Counted from the first letter of the stretch, positions 46,133 to 57,625 are shown. The stretch: DNA of 64,000 nucleotides from Bifiguratus adelaidae (GCA_002261195.1 MVBO01000005.1:201162-265161), one strand, 5' to 3'. Made by a program: numbers and translations. Notes: a model not told the origin generated them from the sequence alone.

Positions 46133-47713
46133 TCAGGATTGCACATACACTTCTTCGTCTACTTCAGCAACTTCAGCAAGCTTTTCAGCATTAGCAAAGG
46201 ATACCAAGCCCAATCCAAGGCCAAAGACGCTGCCATCTGTGTAGCCGTTGCTGGCGACTTGCTGCTTGCGTTCTGTCACAAACGCTTCGCACAGCTTGGC
46301 AGCCACTTCTCCACCATCGTGACCGACTCGTCTCCATTCCTCGCATTGTCCGGGAAGCTGAGCGGCTTTCAATATATAGTCTCGCCATCGGCCTCCTTCA
46401 AAGTCTTCTCTTGGTAGTTCGACGCAGGATCCTTGTGTTTCCATAAGCCGTTTCAGGCCGAGTTCTTCAATGAATTGGGGACGCGGGACGTAAATGAAGG
46501 GTTTGGCATGTCCCACACATTCTGAGCAGGTCCCATAACCTAACTTTCCAATAACGACATCCACAGCGTTGGTTAGATCGGGTATATACGCATCGCGTGG
46601 GGCACGATAGAAGCCTTCTTGAAGTTGGAGCGAGTCAGGAGTACCGCATACCACGCAAATCCAGCCTTCTGGAAGAGGGTCACCCCATCCTTCTTTGCCG
46701 AGAATCTGACCACCGAAGCTGAGGAGTATGATTTTATGAGTTTTGTGAATCTCTGGGGGTATATGAAGGATATCTTCCAGTACTTGGTCTCGAGGAGTGC
46801 GGTATTTACGGAAAACGAGGGGAATGTCGATAATGAGTCGCTGACGAACAGTTGGGTCGTAGGACCGGATGGGTGACGTGCTGACAGACGGGAGATGAAG
46901 CTTGCCATTAACAATACTTCTCTGTTGTTGAGGTTGATCAAAGTGAGTGGTGAGGGTAGGCGTTTGAGGTACGACGGTTTCGTTGTCATCAAAGGAGGGT
47001 ATTCTGATGGCACCTGGCAATCTAATGAGTAGGTCTGCCTTTTTGTAATCCTTGATGACGGTTTGAAGCATCTCGTGTATCATGTTATCCAGCTCATCGC
47101 CTTCACACAAGCCGCGGTAGACTTCGTCGAACGTGAAATTGCTAATGATAGCCGATGGCAATCCAGCAGCTGATGCAGCCGCGCTACATGCGCATAAGTC
47201 CGAATTCTAATCAACCATCTTGCCAGACCTACCAGGGAAGGAATGGGGCATCACAGAGCACGCAATCAGCACCCACACTCTTTAACCATTCCACTTCCTT
47301 GTTGATTGTTACCGGCCTTCGCTCTATGAATTCTACCAGATGCTTTATCGTCTCTTCTCGATCCACGGTATAAGCCAACGGCTGCACGACGCCAGCATCG
47401 ATAAGAGAGTGCCGGTAGATCGCACCGGCTTTGAGGGCGTTCTGAAATATAAAGTCGCTAGCATTGGAAACCATATACACGGTATGTTTAGCAGGAAGCG
47501 CGAGTAAATCGGACACCAACTGACACGCTCTCGTGGCATGTCCCCACCCTGATGCGCGCAGCGCCCTGTCAACATCTCACACTCTTAACATGTACACTAC
47601 ATACCGTGACCAGAGACATAGAAGCAGAACGTGTAGGACTGAGTAGCATATTGATATGCGCCCAAGTCCAAGTTCTTGCTCAAAGGCTGTGTGGATATAG
47701 TCAACCGTGTCAT
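46133..47713 (-). CDS. GT-B glycosyltransferase like the N-terminal domain of L-arabinokinase
   Basis: Exons 47605-47713, 47233-47548 and 46133-47183 give 491 residues. It aligns by eye with the glycosyltransferase-like N-terminal half of plant L-arabinokinase: YTFCFYVSGHGWGHATRACQ, VYMVSNASDFIFQNAL, EWLKSVGADCVLCDAPFLPC, GLPSAIISNFTFDEVY, ADLLIRLPGAIRIPSF, IIDIPLVFRKYRTPRDQV, ILLSFGGQILGKEG, WICVVCGTPDSLQ, and the nucleotide-sugar loop DAYIPDLTNAVDVVIGKLGYGTCSE. The GHMP sugar-kinase half is absent and replaced by a short tail. The sugar donor and acceptor are unknown. It is divergent from ULA1 (61 bp between start codons), and its stop lies 4 nt before the methyltransferase start on the same strand. 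Confidence 0.8.
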
Positions 47714-47774
47714 GGATAAGCCCACAAGAGTCGAGAGTACACCCTTAAATTGGTGTGTGACGTTGATCACCTCA
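47714..47774. promoter_or_regulatory. ULA1 / glycosyltransferase bidirectional promoter interval
   Basis: Only 61 bp lie between the two divergent start codons, so the promoters must overlap or use each other's transcribed leader. No obvious TATA sequence is visible. Confidence 0.45.
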
Positions 47775-49885
47775 TGGACTTGAAGACGCGAAAGTACGAT
47801 CGACAGCTGCGGTACGTTGTTGAACGTGTCTATGCACGCGTCTCTCTCATATTGGAGTAGGTTATGGGCTGCTAATGGACAAGCCGCACTTGAACAAGCC
47901 AAAGTTTGCCTCGTGAATGGAACGGCAACGGGAACAGAGACGTTAAAGAATCTCATTTTGCCTGGTGAGTCCATGACCGGGGATAAGAAAGAGGTCGGGC
48001 GAGAGCATTGATGACGGCACAGGCATTGGTTCCTTTACCGTTCTTGACGACCAGACAGTGACTGAGGCGGACCTCGGCAATAATTTCTTCTTTGATACCG
48101 AGAGCTTGGGCACTCCGAGAGCAAAGGCGGCTGTCGATTTGCTCAGGGAGCTGAATGCGGAGGTCGGGAGTCAGACGGTGGTTGAGGTAGGGAATAGTTT
48201 CAGCCAAAATGCGCAGTGCACTGACCTGTCCATCATGATAGTCGCCTACACGAACCATTGATGACAATCCGTCCTTCTTCCACAAATTCAATCTCATCAT
48301 TACCACAAACTTGTCTGAAGACTATGAGCGAAAACTGTCAAAGATATGCTGGGAATCGGATATACCCATCATCTTCATTCGGTCAATAGGCTATCTCGGT
48401 TATTTCAGAGTTCAGATGCCCGAAGTGACGTGTAAGTACGTGAATTTGAGCGAGAAGAGGTTGACTCATTATTCCGATATCAGTGGTGGAAACGCATCCC
48501 GACTCCCTCATAGATTTTCGGCTCGATAGACCGTTCCCTCAACTTTTAGAATATGCCAGTCAATTCGACTTTGAAACGTCCGATTCCATGGAGCATGGAA
48601 ACATTCCATTTGTGGTCATTCTGCTGCGATACATGGATCTATGGAAGAAAAGTCACGGTGGCGGGATCCCCAAGACCTATGCTGAGAAGCAAGAGTTCAA
48701 AAAGCTGATTCGATCAGGTGTCCGTTTTCAAGAGGAGGAGAACTTTGAGGAGGCGGAAAGCAATGTCATGAAAGCTTGTACGCTCACCAAGGTATGATCA
48801 TTTGCGCTTTATCTAACTTTATGCTCATCATTTGAGCAAGATACCCCGCGAGATTGAGCAAATTTTCCAGGACGAAAAGTGCCAGAACGTGACGAGTGAG
48901 GTGCGTAGAGAAGGAGGTTCTCAAGTTAGACGCCTCATTGACGGTTTTCGTTTGAAGTCACCGAACTTTTGGCTCATTTGTCGTGCGGTTCGCGACTTTA
49001 TAGAGGAGGAAGGGAATGGTCTCCTTCCCCTATCTGGCACCCTTCCCGATATGAAGTCAGATACCAAAGGTTACGTGCAACTACAGAACGTGTAAGTACA
49101 AGTGGCTTTACATCTCATGTGTTGCTCATCTGGTCACATCCAGCTATCGACAAAAGGCACAGCAGGACATTGCGGCGGTGCGTGCACATTTGGAAAATGT
49201 TTTGCGACACCTAGAATTGCCACCGGACTCGGTGCCTCATGTTGAGCTGGAATCCTTTTGCAAACATGCTGCCTACATCAAAGTCATTCGGTACAGGACT
49301 TTGGATGAGGAGATTGAAACGAATGTCAAGGCCGACTATATCTGTACGTTATTGAACCATTATTCGTTTGCTTACTAACGCACATTTGCAGCACAACACT
49401 TACAAGATGAAGAAGGTCTTTTGCCTTATTACGTCCTGATCCGTGGGGCCGACCAGTTTCAGAGGACGGAGGCTAGATGGCCAGGTAAATAGCCAAGAGC
49501 AACCAATTCAAGCAAGACTGACGAATGTTTTCAGGCACCGGCAATACTTGGGAAAACGATGCACCTGTGCTCTGTCAACGCGCTACGGAGGTGCTTACAC
49601 GCATGGGTGTCAAAGAAGCCAGTGCCATTGTTGGGACCGAACGATTTCAAAATCTTGCTCTCGAAATGTGAGTGATTAGCACCGAATGATGCGATGCCGG
49701 AACATGACATGTTAATGCTGCCTAGATGCCGGTATGGAGAATGTGAACTCCACAACACGGCTGGATTGCTGGGTGGTCTTGTCGCACAGGAAGCTATCAA
49801 ACTCGTCACAAAACAATACATTCCAGTCAACAACACTGTCATATTTGATGGAACTCGAGCCATGAGCGCCAGCTTTGAATTGTGA
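47775..49885 (+). CDS. ULA1: NEDD8-activating enzyme E1 regulatory subunit (NAE1/ULA1)
   Basis: Partner of Uba3 in the heterodimeric E1 that activates NEDD8/Rub1 for cullin modification. Eleven exons (47775-47812, 47861-47964, 48023-48186, 48242-48431, 48484-48791, 48841-48900, 48958-49091, 49144-49343, 49392-49484, 49535-49667, 49726-49885) give 527 residues (human NAE1 534). The N terminus rebuilt across the first intron is [20 protein letters not shown]. Then come [109 protein letters not shown], and at the end [18 protein letters not shown] and [18 protein letters not shown]. As in the family, it lacks the catalytic Cys of canonical E1s. Confidence 0.95.
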
Positions 49886-49943
49886 GCGTCTACTGTACAT
49901 TGTGAATTGGAATGGTATGTACATTGCGGAAGATATAAAAGAA

Positions 49944-51229
49944 TCAAGGTTCAAAGGACCATATGACGATGCTGCCGTCCACACTTCCGCTCACAAAAGC
50001 GTTATCGGACGGATGATAGTCCATTGAAAGAACCATCTTTTTATGAGCAGGAACATGCCTGCTCTTAGACGCCTACACATACGCATCAATGCATGTTCAT
50101 TGGCCAGAGATCAACACTCACGTCAACGAGATCCCACACATGAATGCCACCTGATTCGCTTCCACTCAACACATGAGCATCATCGTTAGATAAGACAGAC
50201 TGTATCTTATATTCGATATTCTTGTGCCCCTTAAACCTACTCAGGAGATGAATGTACGCTCCATGTGGGCTTCAAGCAGCACTCACTCATTCAATAGACT
50301 TCCATTGTCCTTGTCTAGCAGCCGTATCGTGGAATCCAGCGATGAGACGAGCACGCATACGCGGTCATGAGAAAATCGAACCGACGTGGCTGGATCTATG
50401 CCAACGTCAAAATAAGGTCATCAATGTGAAAGAGGTGACACTTACGTCCAATGGTATCTTGTACCACTTTTCCCATCCTGATATCGTACATGCGTACTTT
50501 ACCATCCGCCGATCTAGATGCACAAAGGAAATAAGTTATAGGATATCATTCCTCGTGGATGCACTCACCCCGTCACCAAATCCGTGCCCACCAATTGAAG
50601 GGACATGACGCTATCTTTGGCTTCTTCAAGTATCTGTATCGGCGCCCGGTTTTGTGACCTGAATATGTGAGCGCTCAATGCATTTTGCCCGAGAATTGCT
50701 TACCTGCAATCCCATAGGCGAACCGTGGTATCAAATGAACCTGTATATGATGTAAGTCCCTTATTCTCAATCTCAAGGCGTACCGCACTTGCCTGAAGCT
50801 ATCACCGTAGCGTCTGCGTTAAAATCGACGCAATTGACACGCTATCGACAACCAGTGAACCTCCTATCGACGGTACATCAAACGCAATACGTACCTCATA
50901 GTGTCCCACAAATCGACGTATGGTTTTCCCTGAACCTACGTCCCAGTTGTAGACAGACTTGTCGGCTCCACAACTACAGAATCGAGAATTGTCTGGTGCT
51001 CTACACGCGAGTGAATGAATGAGCGCATGTCGCTACAGACCACTTACATGGCAAGACCCAAAACTTCTCGTCCATGCGCAATGTATTCCTTGATCAACAT
51101 GCCAGTCGACGTGTTCCATAGCTTGATGATCCTATCCTGTCCACCCGACAGACAGTACTGACCATTCTTATTGTAGGCCAAGGCGTGCACCGTACCCACA
51201 TGGGCAGGCAAGGTGTGTATGGCGCGCAT
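49944..51229 (-). CDS. WDR83: WDR83/MORG1-like WD40 protein
   Basis: WD40 scaffold; animal WDR83 links to ERK signalling and is a C-complex spliceosome component. Nine exons (51048-51229, 50895-51000, 50793-50841, 50704-50740, 50569-50658, 50446-50513, 50287-50395, 50122-50236, 49944-50072) give 294 residues. Successive blades are recognisable: LPAHVGTVHALAYNKNGQYC; DRIIKLWNTSTG; FCSCGADKSVYNWDVGSG; VNCVDFNADATVIASGSFD-TTVRLWDCR; VSSLDSTIRLLDKDNGS; FKGHKNIEYKIQSVL; SGGIHVWDLVD; and MVLSMDYHPSDNAFVSGSVD. One intron, after IASG, has a GC donor (GCAAGT); GT alternatives break frame or insert three residues. Order and spacing match WDR83 rather than other short WD40 proteins. Confidence 0.88.
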
Positions 51230-51255
51230 CAACTCTATTGAATAATATGTACAGC

Positions 51256-52375
51256 TTAATATTGCTCATCCGGCCGATGATAGACAATGTAGCCAGGCAA
51301 GCCCCAGGCTTGATAGCCAACATCCTTTGCCATCAAGGCAAAACCTTCAGAGTCTAGGCAGTGTTTGTAGACATAGGCTGGAAAATTGACGCCTGCGCGA
51401 TGAACATCGGCCCGTACGAGTGTAAAACTTGCGCCTACGCCGTCTAGAGGTATCTTCTTGAGTGATCCCAGATTGGTCGGCATGTCTACCATCAATAGAC
51501 GATGATTGGTCTGCTCCCAAAATCCTATCTCACCCTCGTGAGAATGGTGCACGCGGTACGCGCCGCTCATATCACCTACCTTCAAACAGTGGTATGCTTT
51601 CAATAAGGTCCATCTGCAAGAGTCGGCTTTCGTCTGTTTCTTGCCAGTTCCGTCGATCAAATCCCCAAAGCACATTGGTCGACTTGGGAACAAAGACATT
51701 AGGGGTAACAATGTCCACATTTAGACCAATGAGATCTTGAAGCGCCGTCGAAGGTACTTTGACCATATTGACATCGAACCAGACCACCCAATCATGCTGG
51801 GGCCGTAGCGTTGAGCTTAGTAAAAAGTTACGCTTGCGCGCTTGTTGGGCGCGGAGTGCTGGCTGAGCATCAAAAATGTTGCGGTTCCGTAGACGAATCA
51901 CATTCCGATAATCCTTTTGTAGCACCATGATGCTCTCGTAATGGAGTGCTGGTTCCGTCTCTTCCAGTAGAGCCTTGGCATGGGCGCTTAACGTATGCAT
52001 GGTGTTATCGTGGGCATCGGAGACCAAAAATGCTAACGATATCCGGTTTCGAGGATAGTCCAAGCTATGTAATAGTTGAAAATAGGAGGGTAAGACTTGC
52101 TCGTCGTTGGAAAGCAATGTAAGGATAAGAATGGAGTCGTTGGCGGTTGGTGTGTTGGCAGTATTTAGATTAAGATAAGTAGGTCTATCGATCGTATGTG
52201 GTGCTTCGCATCGCCGTTTTGCAGAGTGCTGCTGGGAGTCCAGTATGAGTATTACCGCAGCAAGCAGTAGTAATAGGACGACTGTCTTAGACTGTGAGAG
52301 CGCCCCCAGTCGGAGCTTGCGATGCGGCATAGAGGAGCGGGATGACGGCCCTTCTATCATATAAAACAGAGCCAA
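51256..52375 (-). CDS. GT62 (Mnn9/Anp1/Van1-type) mannosyltransferase-like protein
   Basis: Type II Golgi membrane protein of the family that extends the alpha-1,6-mannan backbone of N-glycans. Exons 51580-52375 and 51256-51524 give 354 residues. A short cytosolic N terminus is followed by one TM helix (KTVVLLLLLAAVILILD). The lumenal domain has SILILTLLSNDEQVLPSYF, LDYPRNRISLAFLVSDAHD, ARKRNFLLSSTLRPQHDWVV, then WFDVNM where relatives have a D-x-D metal motif. Next come VDIVTPNVFV, SIPLFEGFWEQTN across the intron, the signature IPLDGVGASFTLVRADVHRA, GVNFPAYVYKH and GYQAWGLPGYIVYH. The Asn in place of the second Asp of D-x-D is notable. A second possible start is at 52330. Confidence 0.85.
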
Positions 52376-52409
52376 GACTTAATTAATTTAGAGTTCACAC
52401 TTTGATTTC
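52376..52409. promoter_or_regulatory. 34-bp gap between divergent start codons
   Basis: The GT62 start (minus) and checkpoint kinase start (plus) are only 34 bp apart, in AT-rich sequence containing TTAATTAATTTA. If GT62 starts instead at 52330, the gap becomes 79 bp. A shared core promoter is inferred. Confidence 0.4.
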
Positions 52410-55062
52410 ATGACCAAGAGGGCGTTCGACGACGGGGAGGAACGCGTGAGCAAGAAGACACATACGGTAGACGTGGACGATGACGAGCCTGTACTGGCAA
52501 CGTTGGAGCCGGGCTTACTGTTCAACCCGCGTCCTTTGCGAAAAAGTGATCTGCAGAACGCCCAGGGTGGGTTTATTATTGGGCGCAGCAAGAAGAATGG
52601 GAAGGCAAGCTGGATATTGCCTTCAGCCTATGCGCACATCTCCAACCGTCATTGTCTTATTTATCTGGTACGTGGTCACTTGTGGACGCCGGTGGTGCTC
52701 GGGCTGCCTGGATACTCAATTTGTGGCTAGGATGTGAATGATGAGCATCCGGAGCGTCAAGATATCTACATTAAAAATATTAGGTAACATTGGGACCGCT
52801 TAGCGATGGACGCGTTTTGACGCCAACTCTTCTAGTACCGCCGCCATAATTCATATCCTTCCTGACGGCGGCGACCTGAAGAAGGACGAGATTCGCATGC
52901 TCAAGCATCATGACACAATCATCTTTCCCATGCATCAAGGCAAAGAATTTAGTATGAGCAGGAAGCTGGAGGCAGGCAATGGCAACATACTGATTTGCTC
53001 TAGATTTTACATTTTCCCGACCAAAACAGAGTTCAGCTTCTGGATCAGTGCGTACAATGCAGTTGTTCTTGTGAGATAGATGAGGGATTTTGATGCGTCA
53101 ATCCAGGATTTTGAGAAGCAGTTCTTGCTGGACAAAGAACTTGGCAGGTAAGGGCTTCCGTCAATGCTTCTGATCTAGTCTAACGATCATGTCTTTGTCT
53201 AGAGGGCAATTCGCCGTCGTCAAAAAGGCCATCAAAAAAGCAACTGAAGAGGAGTTTGCAGTGAAGATTTTTGACAGCAAAGGCTTCAATCGCAATGTCT
53301 CTCGACGCAAGACCCTAGATAATGAGGTCAAGTAAGTGATATGGATGGGTATGAGAGTGATTTATTGACCAAAAATGCGTTTGTACCCAGCATTCTCATG
53401 GCTGTCGATCATGTAAGCCGATTAGACTGTGTTGTTATAAACACATACGCTGACATGCACGCCATCCTTAGCCCTGTGCCATCAAGATGCACGAGATATT
53501 TGAAGATTCTTCCCACTTTTATCTGGTACTCGAACTGTAAGTGTCGCCATACCCAGCGTGCGCAACGTGTTGATCACTTATACAGTTCGCGAGGCGGAGA
53601 GCTCTTTGATTTTATTTACTCGCGTTATTATCCAGGAAAACCCACGGAACAGATTAGTCTTTCACCCGAATCCTATGGTGAAACGCAAGATGCGCCAGGT
53701 ATCTTGGAAAGTGAAGCCAGACTGATATTTGCTCAATGCCTCGATGTATTGAAGGTACGTTTAGTTGATAATCATATTGTCATCATACAATGAGGCTCAC
53801 TGCATCTAGTGCATTCACGAGCAAAAGATTGTTCATCGTGATTTGAAGCCAGAAAACATCCTCTTTGACGATAAAGGTAAGTTAACATTGTCCTTCACTC
53901 ACCCAGGCTTTAACGTTGACAACGTCAGACCATCTCCATATCAAAATCTCTGACTTCGGGCTATCAAAAATCCTTGACGAGAAAACCTTCCTCAAGACCG
54001 TCTGCGGTAGTAAGAATTACGTGGCTCCTGAAGTGATTCACGCCGTCAAGCGAGATGAAGGCAAATATGGTGCCGGCGTGGATATATGGAGTTTGGGTGT
54101 CGTGCTTTATGTGTTACTCAGTGGCACCACGCCCTTAGAGGAAGGCAGGTAACGTACGCCCGGCGACGGATGGTGACTAAAATTTGATAGTTGCGGTGCC
54201 ACCGTCCCAAGAGGGGGCCATGCTGCGTGAGCAGCTCAGGAAAGCGAATTTTGATTACACGCATGGCTGGTGGGCGCGACGATCGGATGAAGGTGAGGAT
54301 ATCAAATGCATGGCTGGGTAATGATCGATTTCGTTAAATGTTTCATTGTAGCTGTGCAGCTGGTGAAACGAATGCTCGATCCGAATTATCAAACGCGCGC
54401 AACGTATGCCGAGCTGATTGTGGGTATTCTAATGACATTTAGTGGTCGCGTTTAACCTGTTATACCTTCCAGGAACATCCATGGATGTTCATGAAGGTAA
54501 TTTGTTAACCAGGAATACGTGATTATCATGCTGATGATAGTGCTAGTTGGACGAACCCATTGATCTCCCAGAGCCAAAAGATTACCTGGCCGAAGTTCAT
54601 CGTGCCCACAAGGCAGGTGAGAAACCCCAGTTCGACAAGTTATGGAAAGATGCAGAAGCAAAGTCGGGGGACAGCGAGGATACCGAAAAGAAGACTCATC
54701 CTTCTGTTCTCTCGCCGCCTCTCACCCAAGATTTTGTGCCCAGCTCACAAACATTGGATGCCTCAACGCCCATGGATTATCGGGAAGCCAGCAGCTTTGC
54801 TCTGAGCACCAATGGCTCTGATAAAGTTGTACCCTCAAGTTTCCGGGTACCTTCCAACATGTCCGTACAGGAAGCCTCACCACCACTTCGTCAAGATGAA
54901 TCCTCAGAAGCACTCATGCACTACATGGACCCTAATGCCTCCTTTCTCAATCATGTTATTTATGAAAAGGACAAGATGAGGAGTCAGAGCGATATGTACT
55001 CCACCCTTAGTGAATATGATATCGCAGAGGTCAAGACCAAGCATGTGAATCATGAGGATTAG
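52410..55062 (+). CDS. FHA-domain checkpoint kinase, CHK2/RAD53/CDS1 type
   Basis: DNA-damage checkpoint effector kinase. Fifteen exons give about 629 residues: 52410-52667, 52731-52783, 52836-52951, 53004-53047, 53107-53147, 53203-53331, 53391-53412, 53472-53536, 53586-53754, 53810-53876, 53929-54144, 54191-54292, 54352-54419, 54473-54496, 54547-55062. One FHA domain (GGFIIGRSKKNGKASW, AHISNRHCLIYL, NDEHPERQDIYIKN) precedes the kinase: LGRGQFAVVKKA, EEFAVKIF, VHRDLKPENILF, ISDFGLSKIL, GSKNYVAPEVI, DIWSLGVVLYVLLSG and a final EHPWMFMK. The Ser/Thr/Pro-rich tail has no second FHA, so the layout is CHK2/Cds1 rather than Rad53. The exon 11-12 joint is uncertain: a normal GTAACG donor breaks frame, and a GCAGGT donor 4 nt earlier restores it. 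Exons 7 and 14 are only 22 and 24 nt. Confidence 0.88.
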
Positions 55063-55289
55063 TTGTCAATCTGTGTGTAATCTGTCAACGGTCTTAGGCA
55101 TATATTCCCAATCTTTCCACAAATTGAAGAAATACTGGCCGAAATTCAAAAACATGTCGCGTCTTGTACAGTGCCAGATGGATGAAAATGGATGAAAACT
55201 TGTAAGACGTTTCAATGTTTGAGCAAAAGAATTACAAGATTTGAGGCATTGGCTTTTTGAAATCGGCACCTTGACAGGTCAAGAAACCC
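55063..55289. terminator. Convergent 3' region, checkpoint kinase / glycogen synthase
   Basis: 227 bp between the stop codons of two convergent genes, presumably holding both polyadenylation regions. GATGAAAATGGATGAAAACTTG near 55181-55202 contains a tandem 10-bp repeat. No gene was seen. Confidence 0.4.
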
Positions 55290-57397
55290 TTATAGATGAT
55301 CCTCGTATTCGTCATCAACCGCTAAGCTCAAATCAGCATGAGGCTTCAACTTGGTTACCAAACTACTCACCTTCAGGATTTGGACTTCCGGGGACGCTCA
55401 GAGGCTTGGGAATCTTGTTATGGTTGCCTTGGTCAAAGTAGCCATCCGCAGTGTCTTCTGTGTCAAAGCTATCGCCGTATACTCGTCGCAAGGCCAATTG
55501 GCGGGCCTTGACGTACTCGAGGCCCATGCGTTTCCAATCCAGCAAATCGCTCAAGCGCTCGGTACGGTTTCGTTGATTGATACGTTGCCGACGGCTCTTT
55601 TGTGCAAATCGGAACATTTGGTCTGCCAATTGATTGATGGACTCATCCACTGACTTCATACGGCGATCGACAATGTAAATTCCGTAATCTTCAGTGTTCT
55701 CGATGGAGTCCTCCATGAAGCAACCAAAGCCAGAAAGGTTGGTGGTGATGGAAGGAACTCCCATGACTGTACATTCCGCCGGTGTGTAACCCCAAGGCTC
55801 GTAATACGAGGGAAAGACGCCGAGATGACAGCCCCTGACAAATTCCTCATAATCCATGCCGATGAGTGGGTTGTTGGCGTTGAGAAACTCTGGATGGAAG
55901 ATGACCTTCACGCGATCACCGGGGTAGTTGAACAGACTGAGACGACGTAGTTGGTTCATAACCGGATCTTCAGAATCGTTGATAATGTTGTGGGTAACGA
56001 TGGGTGGAAGTGTTGTTCTCTTCAAGGCAAAAGTACGTCGCTTGAGAAGGATGTTGTCCTCAGATGACATGACCTCCTTGGCTTCAATCTCGTGGCCGCG
56101 TAGAGCAGTTTCATAAATTTTCTTTCCGACGCGATCCTGAATCTCCCGAACGGTTTCTCGAAGAGCCTTGGTTAACGCTTGTCCTTTCAAAGCCTCTACA
56201 GCAAAACTTTCGGTACGTCCAGGCATAATGATGAATGCCACGACGGTCATCGGTGACTGAATCTCTCTCAAGCGGTGATTGAGACGTGCTAGTGCTTCCA
56301 CGAACATATCCACACCTTTGTTTCTGTATTCGTATCGTCCCGCAGTGAATAGGTATAACGTATTCTCCAGATCAAAGTCGTAATGGCCGTAAAAGTGTCC
56401 GCGAATGAAGTTGGAAATCTTGTCTTTGCTGATGGCATGCAAATTTTGAAACTCGTGCATAGCCGAGAACTTGACGACGTTCAAGCCATTGGGCAACACT
56501 CCATCAGGCTTGCGCTTGAGTAAATGCTCTGATTCGTAAGCGGTAATGTCCGAAACAGTGGTAAAGACGTCACAGCAATGTGCTGCAGCTCGCTCGATGC
56601 AATAACGGTGATAGATGCCGCGCTTGCCCGCCTCGTCATCAACATTGAAATATTGCAAATTATTGTAAAAGTCGACACTTCCAGCGCAGAGGTATCTGCC
56701 GAGCAGCGTGGCATGTGTGGTGAACACAGTTGCTATGTCAATATGTCTCTTTCGAATGAGAGGAACAGCTACACCCGCAAGCCACTCATGAAAATGTGCA
56801 ATGACGGCGGGTGGGTTTTCCTTCTTGTTGAACCGAGCCGCAATTTCGCCTAGAAACCAGGAAACGAGGTATCCAAACAAGATGGCTTCATTGGTTTCAT
56901 GATCACCAGATGGCGAGGGAATACCTGCAACTTTCCATAGATCGCCTTTCCATTCATCAAGCCGGCCGTAGGCGCTGCCCGTGTCGAACAAGAGCACGTA
57001 CGGCGCTCCTTCGATGAGCCAACGGCCAAACAAAGATTTGATACCTTGACTTGTCATGTTGTCTAAAGTTTCTTTGAGCTCCGGAGTGGGAGGCTCAAGA
57101 GCTTCGACTTCCATGGGGGCCGACTTGTACGACAAGGGTCCGATCAAACAATAACGGTCTCCATATTCCTGGACGGTGACGGGAGCCTTGGTCTTGATGA
57201 CAGTGTAAATACCGCCAACTATATACAATGCAAGGCAGCAAAGCGTGAGTCATGGAAGGCAACAGACATCGAGACCGTCCCTCAGGTCGCTGACGACCCC
57301 ACATTTTTAATGGCCGAAAAGCCTCACCTTTGTTGGCAACTTCCCAAGCTATCTCAAATAGCAATGGGTTTTGGACATCCTTGAGTTTGGTCGTCAT
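55290..57397 (-). CDS. GSY1: Glycogen [starch] synthase
   Basis: Family GT3 enzyme that elongates glycogen from UDP-glucose, activated by glucose-6-phosphate and inhibited by phosphorylation. Exons 57328-57397, 55371-57218 and 55290-55321 give 649 residues. The N terminus [20 protein letters not shown] is split by an intron. Then come [109 protein letters not shown], and the nucleotide-binding [19 protein letters not shown]. The arginine cluster [20 protein letters not shown] binds glucose-6-phosphate in the family. The last intron is inferred: splicing after SPNPE gives an acidic end [10 protein letters not shown], typical of fungal synthases, whereas reading through stops three codons later. 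Confidence 0.93.
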
Positions 57398-57559
57398 GGT
57401 GTCAAGAGGTGATATAAACTAGTCTTTCGCTGTGTCGTCACTTGGTTGAGTGTTTTCACGTTCAGTGTTACTTGTTACTCTCGGCCTGCAACACCCTTGT
57501 CACCACAGAAACAACAAGAGCAATAGGTCGTGTGAAAAGAGTGAGCTAGTCGTCGACAA

Positions 57560-57625
57560 GCTCAAGGGCAAGAGTAAGAGTAAGAGAAGCAGAAGAGAGA
57601 GAGAGAAGAGACAGAGACGCTAGTG
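57560..57625. repeat. Polypurine AG-rich tract upstream of SAM50
   Basis: A purine run with AAGAGTAAGAGTAAGAGAAG and GAGAGAGAGAGAAGAGACAG units, about 50-110 bp before the SAM50 start and opposite to the glycogen synthase leader. On the minus strand it is a pyrimidine tract, like those before SSB and SER1, though about 160-240 bp from the glycogen synthase start. It may act as a GAGA-type promoter element. Confidence 0.5.
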
